Origin: Winogradskyella sp.
GTDB lineage: Bacteria > Bacteroidota > Bacteroidia > Flavobacteriales > Flavobacteriaceae
NCBI GenBank assembly: GCA_030149115.1
Contig: JASBSE010000546.1
Location: 1 to 5,150, forward strand
Direction: 5' to 3'
DNA: 5,150 bases
The position numbers and the translations under genes were made by a program. Positions 1-5,150 of this stretch are shown here, in pieces (positions within the stretch are counted from its first letter, which is position 1; every line of letters starts with the position of its first letter). The notes beneath the pieces are model-generated. The model worked only from the letters and a program-made list of their open reading frames with translations, had not been told where the DNA came from and did not search any database.

Positions 1-84
1 TTGTCCTTTGCGTACAATTCCGTGTTCTTTGAAAATTCCACGAGCAACTTTGTTTATAATTTTTGAATGTTCAGGTATTGCCAT
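1..84 (-). CDS. N-terminal fragment of an unrecognised protein, cut by the window edge
   Basis: An open frame starts at the ATG on the minus strand at 84-82 and continues without a stop to base 1, giving 28 residues that begin MAIPEHSKIINKVARGIFKE and continue HGIVRKGQ. The rest lies outside the window. The start is plausible because it lies 17 bases beyond the end of repeat element A, the same layout as the genes upstream. The leader (GCACAAAACCA before the ATG) is A-rich and has no Shine-Dalgarno motif. There is no signal peptide, so a cytoplasmic protein is likely. The pattern of an amphipathic helix followed by a G-x-x-R-K-G turn faintly recalls the start of DUF4304-type proteins, but 28 residues cannot establish a family. 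Function unknown. Confidence 0.6.
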   Translation of the reverse strand, partial: MAIPEHSKIINKVARGIFKEHGIVRKGQ

Positions 85-101
85 TGGTTTTGTGCAAATG
101 T

Positions 102-299
102 GTGGTAACGGTTGGGCTAAGCGTAGTGCGTTGGCAAGGAAACTTTTCGTTTCCGTCTAAGCACCAAGCTAAAGCTTATTGTTTAGTTTTATTTTTTGTT
201 TGTCCAAAGCTAAATCCATAAGATTTAGCGACTTTATAAATATACACAGACCTTTCGGTTTTGCCCTAAAGTCCGCATTACGTTTAGGCTTTGTTGTGG
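102..299. repeat. Intergenic inverted-repeat element A (attC-like)
   Basis: This element fills most of the 225-base gap between the small lipoprotein gene and the partial gene at the left edge. Left arm 107-130 pairs with right arm 274-295. The outer box AAC (107-109) pairs with GTT (293-295), followed by G110.T292 and G111.T291. A short asymmetric region follows, with 7 left bases against 5 right bases between the flanking pairs. The inner stem is 14 bp (117-130 with 274-287) with no mismatches and two G.T wobbles (121.283, 126.278). The 143-base interior holds two further hairpins: GGAAAC/GTTTCC (138-143 with 149-154) and an 8 bp perfect stem GCTAAATC/GATTTAGC (209-216 with 222-229). I see no coding frame that looks real inside it. 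It shares its plan with elements B and C but little interior sequence. Its function is inferred: cassette recombination site, dispersed repeat, or structured RNA. Confidence 0.7.
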
Positions 300-309
300 T
301 GTCGTTTTT

Positions 310-912
310 TTATTCAGTTTCACTTTTAAATGCAGGCGGTGGCGGTATATGTGGAACAACTTCCCAAAACGAAATATTTAAAACAATATTAGTTTTCAAT
401 GAATCATATTTCATAGCCAATGTATTTACAAAACTTTCAATTCCATCCGTTTTTCCGTCCCGCATGGATTCAATAATTACAAAAAAGTTGTCAGGCTTGT
501 CAGTTGAATTGGATGAATAATAATATGAGAATTCCGTTCGTAACATCGCAGAAAGCGAGTCCAGATTAATTTCCGGTAACCTACCTTGGTGATATATTTT
601 GCCCCTATCGAAAGTCACATAATGTTTTCCTGCAGGGTCAAATATGAACGGTTCACAATATTCGGTAGGATAAATATGCCTAACATTTTTTTTTGTTTCA
701 ATTACAATTCTAGGGATACTATCATTACAAGTTACTTCATGAATTCGGTCAACAAAATCTCCATATGTTATAAAATCCCCAAGTCTAAGCGACACTTTTG
801 AACTATCATTTTCTTTTTTCGCATAGCCATATTCCTTTAATTCCCTTTTTTGATTTGTACAGGAAGAAATCAGTAATATTAAAATCAAAAATTTGACAAT
901 AATTAGTTTCAT
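310..912 (-). CDS. Small predicted lipoprotein of unknown function
   Basis: The protein has 200 residues if it starts at the ATG at 912-910. An in-frame GTG at 936 would add eight residues, but it lies within the edge of repeat element B and would push the signal peptide inward, so I prefer the ATG. Residues 1-18 form a lipoprotein signal: K2, a hydrophobic run 3-15, and lipobox I-S-S-C with Cys18. After Cys18 the residues are TNQ, with no Asp at +2. The mature part is soluble, has two further Cys (62 and 86), and ends in a short Pro run (190-193) and a charged tail. Residues of about 97-185 alternate strand and helix in a way that resembles the periplasmic domain of ExbD/TolR: a strand near a G-K-I-Y turn, a helix at 116-128, strand NFFVIIES, a helix at 156-170, then strand NIVLNISF. 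This is a fold-level guess without motif support. The stop lies 10 bases from element A. Confidence 0.75.
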   Translation of the reverse strand: MKLIIVKFLILILLISSCTNQKRELKEYGYAKKENDSSKVSLRLGDFITYGDFVDRIHEVTCNDSIPRIVIETKKNVRHIYPTEYCEPFIFDPAGKHYVTFDRGKIYHQGRLPEINLDSLSAMLRTEFSYYYSSNSTDKPDNFFVIIESMRDGKTDGIESFVNTLAMKYDSLKTNIVLNISFWEVVPHIPPPPAFKSETE

Positions 913-936
913 TTCGGGATTTTGTAAATGCACCAC

Positions 937-1069
937 AACGGTTTTGTGTATGGTTAGTTGCGTGTTTCAGCAACTAATTTAGTAAACAAAAACGAACGCG
1001 AGAAAATTCCGAAGGAATTTTCCAAATAAGCACTTGCCAAAGCAATTAATTATACACGGTGTTAGCCAC
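937..1069. repeat. Intergenic inverted-repeat element B (attC-like)
   Basis: This element lies between the DUF1444 lipoprotein gene and the small lipoprotein gene. Left arm 937-961 pairs with right arm 1042-1063. The AAC box (937-939) pairs with GTT (1061-1063). Six bases (940-945) then face three (1058-1060), leaving three extra bases in the left arm. The 16 bp inner stem (946-961 with 1042-1057) has no mismatches and three G.T wobbles (952.1051, 953.1050, 957.1046). The right end reads GTTAGCCAC (1061-1069), identical to the right end of element C, but the left end does not mirror it beyond AAC. The inner left arm TTAGTTGC (954-961) is also perfectly complementary to GCAACTAA (970-977), so a local hairpin competes with the long stem. 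The 80-base interior also contains the hairpin at 1002-1022. Confidence 0.8.
1002..1022. repeat. 9 bp perfect hairpin inside element B
   Basis: GAAAATTCC (1002-1010) and GGAATTTTC (1014-1022) are exact inverted repeats around a three-base loop. On the minus strand it lies 55 bases after the DUF1444 stop codon and ends ...AATTTTC, so it could weaken or end transcription. However, no real T-tract follows the stem in either direction (TCGCGTTCG on minus, CAAATAAGC on plus), so I do not call it an intrinsic terminator. It may be the apical hairpin of the larger folded element. Confidence 0.6.
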
Positions 1070-1076
1070 TGTAATT

Positions 1077-1925
1077 TTATATTTTTTCAAACTTTTTTCC
1101 ATTCCATTTATAAAAATTGGTCGATATGGAATGATTTCCAGTTTCAAAACTTTCCTTAACAGTTCCTTTAAGTTTTTCAATTGCCTCTTTGTCATTTGAA
1201 CCTGTTATGAAAACTAAATCACGATTTGGAATTGCGATTATAATTTCTCCATTGATATCAAAGTTCTCTTTTGTCCAAATGTCAGTCATTAACATCAGAC
1301 TAACTTCATAATCTCCTCCTGCAATCAGTCCGAAATTCCCATTTTCTCCGACTTTCTCAATTTTCGGTAAAACCTTGTTCAAGTTATTCACAGAAAATTC
1401 CAAAAGAGTGTCTTTTGAAATTTCAAGTTTTTCAAATTCCTCTTGATTAAAATAATGGATACTTTCTTCTCTATCTTCTGCGTAAACTATAATCAAATCT
1501 TCATTGTAAGGTTCCCATATTAATTCAGGGATTTTATAGTCCTTAACAGAATTCCCAAGAGTTTTTAATTGGTCAAAATAGTCACTTGGTTTAATGATTG
1601 GAACAATTCTATTGACGTTTATTTCTTTGTCTTTGTTATAGACATCTCCAGAAGCATTGGAATATCTTTCAATGACTTCATCAACTTCTATTGGGTCAAG
1701 TTTGTATTCGCGATATGAGTTGTCTAAATAATGAGTTACTTCTCCATCCTCTCCATAAGTTGCTTTGAGTACTAACGGTTCAATAATTTCGTAGTTTACA
1801 TTGGGATATTTCTTTTCCATAACCTTTATGTACTTCTTTGTGTATTGACTTTCAGTCAACACTTTTGGCTGGGAAGAACATCCTGTTATGAATAAACCAA
1901 GTATGATGTGAAGCAGTTTTTTCAT
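1077..1925 (-). CDS. DUF1444 (YtpQ/UPF0354-like) family lipoprotein
   Basis: The protein has 282 residues. It starts at ATG 1925-1923, which places a lipoprotein signal at the N-terminus: KK at 2-3, a hydrophobic core at 4-13, and lipobox I-T-G-C with Cys16. Residues of about 100-282 match what I know of the DUF1444 family, typified by Bacillus subtilis YtpQ. Visible landmarks are the strand NRIVPIIK (105-112), the Asn-rich helix LLEFSVNNLNKVLPKIE (174-190), the turn GLIAGGDYEVSLML (199-212), the strand GEIIIAIPNRDLVFI (226-240) and a helix plus C-terminal strand pair ending at FYKWNGKKFEKI. Family function is unknown, and the Bacillus members I recall lack a lipobox, so membrane anchoring is notable. 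The leader before the ATG is GCCACAATA, with the repeat element only three bases away, so there is no room for a separate promoter outside the repeat. No catalytic residues can be assigned. Confidence 0.85.
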   Translation of the reverse strand: MKKLLHIILGLFITGCSSQPKVLTESQYTKKYIKVMEKKYPNVNYEIIEPLVLKATYGEDGEVTHYLDNSYREYKLDPIEVDEVIERYSNASGDVYNKDKEINVNRIVPIIKPSDYFDQLKTLGNSVKDYKIPELIWEPYNEDLIIVYAEDREESIHYFNQEEFEKLEISKDTLLEFSVNNLNKVLPKIEKVGENGNFGLIAGGDYEVSLMLMTDIWTKENFDINGEIIIAIPNRDLVFITGSNDKEAIEKLKGTVKESFETGNHSISTNFYKWNGKKFEKI

Positions 1926-1928
1926 TAT

Positions 1929-2066
1929 TGTGGCTAACGGTCTCGTGTATGAGTAGTAGCGGGTTTCTACTCACTAACTTTTCAGTTTAGCACTGACCTT
2001 TGCTTTATATTTAATCTTTCGTTTTATCACTTAAACCGCTATTACTTATACACATTGTTAGCCACA
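1929..2066. repeat. Intergenic inverted-repeat element C (attC-like), the most complete copy
   Basis: This element fills nearly all of the gap between the restriction-modification gene (stop at 2071) and the DUF1444 gene (start at 1925). The outer ends are a perfect 10 bp inverted repeat, TGTGGCTAAC (1929-1938) with GTTAGCCACA (2057-2066). Three more pairs follow (1939.2056 and 1940.2055 as G.T, 1941-2054), then a three-base bulge CTC in the left arm only (1942-1944). The 18 bp inner stem (1945-1962 with 2036-2053) has G.T at 1951.2047 and 1956.2042 and no mismatches. This makes 31 pairs in total. The 73-base interior is AT-rich and includes a small hairpin TCAGT/ACTGA (1982-1986 with 1992-1996). 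A competing hairpin TGAGTAG/CTACTCA (1950-1956 with 1967-1973) uses the left arm. The outer 7-mers GGCTAAC/GTTAGCC differ at one position from the integron core RYYYAAC/GTTRRRY. Confidence 0.85.
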
Positions 2067-2070
2067 GGCT

Positions 2071-5000
2071 TTATTTTAAAAGTTCTTCAAATCTTTTCCA
2101 TTTTTCGTTCCCTTTTAATTTAGAAACTTCGTTGACAATTTCCTTTTGCGTTTCTACATCAGGTAAAGGAAATTGAATTTTCATCATTTCGCCTTTTTGT
2201 AATTTACCTCCATTCGGTCTTGTTTTTAAGAATCCAAAATCAAGGTTTGCAAAAATTAGTTGAATATATTCTTCTATAAGTTTATCATTTTTAGTTCTTA
2301 CGATATGAGCGTGATTATTGACCCAAGATTTGCCTTCAATTATGAAAGCGGTGTTTTCTCCTCTTTTCCATTTCGCCCCATCTTCTCCAATTAAAACTAA
2401 CTTTTCGTCAAAAAGGAAGTCATTTATCATTCCTGTTTTACCTGTTGCTCCATAATAAATATAATCACCACTTCCTCTTTTTGATTTTTTTACAGGCTTT
2501 CTCAAATGGTCTAATATTTCGCAAATAGATTCATCTGAAAGGCTTGAAAGAGGATATTTTGTAAATTCTAAATAAGGATTTTCAAGAGATTGCATATAAA
2601 CTCGATAGTCAAATTTTGTGTCTGTAAAATCGAGCATTTCATTGAAATCCTTTATTTCCACATATTCATCAAGTGATTTTGGTATTGAAATAGTATTACC
2701 AAGAAAATTGTTATAAATTAAAGTATTCAGTTTTTCAGGGTTTAACAAGTTCTCCTCATCGTACATTTTTGAATATATTTTACCACTTTCATTAAATGGA
2801 TAAGGATGTATTCCTTCGTACTTTGTTTGAGAAGAGTGTTCATAACCAAGGAATAATTTCATTTTGTCCTTATCACCTGCATTACCAATCACAACTTTAT
2901 TACTAATGTTTAATAGATAAATACGAAGTTTCTCCACTTCATATTTCCAATCTTTATTGTCTTTTGTTTTCTCTAAAAAGTCTTCTAAATCATCAAAAGA
3001 TGTATTTAATTGCAAGTATTTTGAAATTATATCTTTTTGTCCACTATAAGAGAAGTCTTTTTTCTTTTTCCTAAATTCCTGAATAAGTACGTTTACTTTA
3101 TCAAGTTCCGTTTTTTGGCGTTTTTTAATAAAAAGTGCTATTGTTGGCTGACCTGCATAAGTGAAAGCTTTTGTCCCAAATTCGCATAGCCCAATTATCT
3201 GGAAGTTTTCTAAAAGCACTTTTCTTGCTTTTTGATGAATGCCTCTATTTAATAAAATTGTGCTTGGAAGTATAATACCTGCAAGTCCGTTTTCCTTTAA
3301 AAGTTGAGAAGTTCGCTCTATAAAAAGGCATTCAATATCATCACTTTTATCTGTAACACTGTCAAACAAGTCGAAAGACTCTTTCCCATTTTCCAATACC
3401 ATTCTGAAACTCTCTACTGAAAATGGTGGATTTGCAATAATTGTGTCAAAAACTGGGTTGTCTTTTTCTCCCGTTCCATTATTCAATTTACCGTAATACA
3501 AGCTGGAATTAAATGGGGCTAAACCATCTCCATAAATTATTTTTGCTTCACCATCGCCATTCAGAAAGCAAGCTACTTTGGTAGTTTTTGCAAGACGATA
3601 ATCTTTTTCAATACCGTAAACAAATTCTTTAGCCCATTTGTAAGCTCGTTTCCAAGCGTAGAAGTTGTCTTTTTGAGTTTTTGTTTTAAAGTCTTTTTCT
3701 TCTTTAGTCTGTAGAATTTTGTCAATTCTATCCATAGCATCATTTAGGAAATGACCACTACCACAGGCGTAATCAATTAAATAGGGCAGGAAGTTGTTGT
3801 CTTTTGATTCTATTTTTGCATCGATAATCTTCTCAAAGGGAATTGAATTACATATAAATGATGTGATAGGCGTGGGTGTGAAAAATTGACCAGATTCTTG
3901 TTTAATACCAATATTCAACAATCTCTCAAAAAAGTCTCCAAGAAACTTTTGTTTGTGTTCATACTTGATTTTGAATGGTTCTAAAAGTTTTACAACTTCC
4001 TTTACAATTTCTGCATTCTCAAAAAATGTTCTTTCATTTATTACTTCTTTAAAAGCAAACTCGTTGTTCTTATACAATCGAAGTTGTTTGAACATATCTT
4101 TGATTGCCTTCGTCTTTCCATTTACTTGAGACACTATTTTAAGTAGTTCTTTGTCAAAATCATCTTCTGACACATCTGCTACATCTAATTCCATATAGTC
4201 TCGCATACCCTTTTTGTGCAAATCGCTCAAACGATAAATAACGTCAACAGGATTTTCATTGTATTTCCACTGAAACTCCATCTCATAGTTGTCATCTACA
4301 GCATTATCCTCATCAACTATTTTACACAGAAACAAGTTGAATATTTTATTGTATGCGTTTGATTTGTCTGATATGGTATGCCTTCTTAAAATTTCCGCAA
4401 ACCGATTAAAAATTGAGCCTTCATCATTTGTCTCTGGCGTTAAGTATGAATGGTCAATTGGTTTTAAATCAGTTTTGACTATACCTAAAAACGAAATGTC
4501 GTAAGCTGATATTGATGGTTCAAAAATCCCTTTAGTGTAAAAAACATTATCCCATTTTTCGTGAATTTCAATTTGGTTTTGTGCCTTTTCAAAATCGGAT
4601 GTATGAATAATGTTAGATTGGTAATCTAAATTATTTTCAGAGTTTAAGTGGGACGTATAAAGACAGAGATATTTAGCGTTTTGGTCTTGTAAATAATAAT
4701 TTAATATCTGCTCTTTATTTGTATTGTTTTCTAAAGTGATTTTAAGTGCTTTGTTGTATTCCTTACCCCAAGTCTTGCATTCAATCATTAGGTAAGCCTT
4801 GCCTTTTGAATCTGTAACATAAATATCAAGGTTTCCACCAACTCTCCATTTTTTTTCTAATTCAATGTTTTTAGCAGGATAACCTTTTTTTAGTAGCCGT
4901 ACAACACATTCAAGTACAACCAAATTTTCCAACTGACTGAAATTAGATGTTGTTTTTCTATGAACTGTAATTTCACTTCCATAGTCAATTTTCCATTTGT

Positions 5001-5130
5001 TACTACTTTCTCCACCAAGGTCAATTCCAAGATTATACTTATCAATTTCTAATGTCCAATGGTCAGATTTTCCGTCAGTGAGTTCAAATCCTAATTTGGA
5101 TATATATGATTCTATTTCAGTCTTTGTCAT
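2071..5130 (-). CDS. Single-chain restriction-modification enzyme (Type IIG-like, Type I-derived R-M-S fusion)
   Basis: This 1019-residue protein appears to combine DNA cleavage, N6-adenine methylation and target recognition. Residues of about 65-165 are an HsdR N-terminal-like PD-(D/E)XK nuclease: a helix with Glu68 and Glu74, then Asp102 in GNLDIYV, then Glu117-Cys118-Lys119 in MIECKTWG. Residues of about 235-410 are a helical HsdM-like N-terminal region. Residues 414-670 are the gamma-class adenine methyltransferase, with motif X GQFFTPTPI (414-422), AdoMet motif I DYACGSGHFL (453-462) and catalytic NPPF (567-570). A charged linker (670-850) carries the FLGYEHS segment. Residues of about 855-1019 are one HsdS-type target-recognition domain with YYGATGKTG (892-900), IGEDGAKW (914-921) and VNNHAHIVR (937-945), followed by a shortened C-terminal helix. 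There is no helicase/translocase domain, which argues against classic Type I and for Type IIG-like behaviour. All key residues appear intact. The ATG is preceded by an A-rich leader (AACAAATAA) without a Shine-Dalgarno motif. The recognition sequence cannot be predicted. Confidence 0.9.
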   Translation of the reverse strand: MTKTEIESYISKLGFELTDGKSDHWTLEIDKYNLGIDLGGESSNKWKIDYGSEITVHRKTTSNFSQLENLVVLECVVRLLKKGYPAKNIELEKKWRVGGNLDIYVTDSKGKAYLMIECKTWGKEYNKALKITLENNTNKEQILNYYLQDQNAKYLCLYTSHLNSENNLDYQSNIIHTSDFEKAQNQIEIHEKWDNVFYTKGIFEPSISAYDISFLGIVKTDLKPIDHSYLTPETNDEGSIFNRFAEILRRHTISDKSNAYNKIFNLFLCKIVDEDNAVDDNYEMEFQWKYNENPVDVIYRLSDLHKKGMRDYMELDVADVSEDDFDKELLKIVSQVNGKTKAIKDMFKQLRLYKNNEFAFKEVINERTFFENAEIVKEVVKLLEPFKIKYEHKQKFLGDFFERLLNIGIKQESGQFFTPTPITSFICNSIPFEKIIDAKIESKDNNFLPYLIDYACGSGHFLNDAMDRIDKILQTKEEKDFKTKTQKDNFYAWKRAYKWAKEFVYGIEKDYRLAKTTKVACFLNGDGEAKIIYGDGLAPFNSSLYYGKLNNGTGEKDNPVFDTIIANPPFSVESFRMVLENGKESFDLFDSVTDKSDDIECLFIERTSQLLKENGLAGIILPSTILLNRGIHQKARKVLLENFQIIGLCEFGTKAFTYAGQPTIALFIKKRQKTELDKVNVLIQEFRKKKKDFSYSGQKDIISKYLQLNTSFDDLEDFLEKTKDNKDWKYEVEKLRIYLLNISNKVVIGNAGDKDKMKLFLGYEHSSQTKYEGIHPYPFNESGKIYSKMYDEENLLNPEKLNTLIYNNFLGNTISIPKSLDEYVEIKDFNEMLDFTDTKFDYRVYMQSLENPYLEFTKYPLSSLSDESICEILDHLRKPVKKSKRGSGDYIYYGATGKTGMINDFLFDEKLVLIGEDGAKWKRGENTAFIIEGKSWVNNHAHIVRTKNDKLIEEYIQLIFANLDFGFLKTRPNGGKLQKGEMMKIQFPLPDVETQKEIVNEVSKLKGNEKWKRFEELLK

Positions 5131-5150
5131 TTATTTGTTCTGTTGTTTTT

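Noticed and set aside
205..212. CAAAGCTA, which on the minus strand reads TAGCTTTG, a match to the Bacteroidota -7 box TAnnTTTG
   Set aside because: No TTTG -33 box lies at the expected distance upstream, and the site overlaps a hairpin. It would give a leader of over 100 bases for the gene at 84. An eight-base degenerate match alone is too weak to call a promoter.
179..520. 113-codon open frame on the plus strand
   Set aside because: It runs antisense through the lipoprotein gene and the interior of element A. Its sequence shows no domain or convincing start signal, and its strand is opposite to every credible gene.
586..801. 71-codon open frame on the plus strand
   Set aside because: It lies wholly antisense within the small lipoprotein gene and shows no recognisable features, so it is a shadow frame.
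913..936. GTG at 936 as the start of the small lipoprotein
   Set aside because: The eight extra residues (starting at a GTG in the repeat boundary) would precede a typical lipoprotein signal that itself begins with an ATG at 912.
1929..2066. Element C as a rho-independent terminator for the restriction-modification gene
   Set aside because: The stem is very long with a large interior and no T-tract follows it on the minus strand. The G.T pattern favours folding of the plus strand, not of this mRNA.
102..2066. Terminal inverted repeats of insertion sequences or MITEs
   Set aside because: No target-site duplications or transposase are visible. The arms differ between elements while the pairing is kept, which suggests selection on structure and not recent copies of one transposon.
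4289..4504. 71-codon open frame on the plus strand
   Set aside because: It is antisense to the helical region of the restriction-modification enzyme, whose frame is clearly coding by its motifs.

Overview
The window is AT-rich DNA, most likely from a member of the Bacteroidota (Flavobacteriia or a near relative). The support is indirect: A-rich leaders without a Shine-Dalgarno sequence, small lipoproteins with a Cys lipobox, and long palindromic spacers of a kind I associate with that phylum. No rRNA, tRNA, transposase, integrase or CRISPR array is visible.

All credible genes read on the minus strand, so reading order runs from high to low coordinates. (1) 5130-2071 encodes a 1019-residue single-chain restriction-modification enzyme. 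It has an HsdR-N-like PD-(D/E)XK nuclease domain, an HsdM-like N6-adenine methyltransferase and one HsdS-type target-recognition domain. (2) 1925-1077 encodes a DUF1444 (YtpQ/UPF0354-like) protein carrying a lipoprotein signal. (3) 912-310 encodes a small lipoprotein of unknown function, possibly with an ExbD/TolR-like fold. (4) 84-1 is the first 28 codons of another gene that runs off the window.

Each gene is separated from the next by one long inverted-repeat element: C (1929-2066), B (937-1069) and A (102-299). The elements differ in sequence but share a plan. The left arm begins AACGGTY and the right arm ends near GTT, mirroring it. The left arm carries 2-3 extra bases just inside this box, then comes a 14-18 bp stem, and the interior of 70-140 nt holds smaller hairpins. 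In the inner stems every departure from Watson-Crick pairing (7 of 48 pairs) is a G.T wobble on the plus strand, with G in the left arm. The same positions would be A.C mismatches on the minus strand. The folded form therefore looks selected on the strand opposite the genes.

One unrelated gene plus one diverged, foldable palindrome, packed with only a few bases between them, is the layout of an integron gene-cassette array, where the bottom strand of attC folds and recombines. The AAC/GTT boxes fit that reading only loosely, and no integrase is present here. I therefore call the elements attC-like, with a Bacteroidota-specific repeat family or structured antisense RNA as alternatives. The genes show no shared pathway: the restriction-modification enzyme is a self-contained defence unit, and the others look like independent accessory genes.
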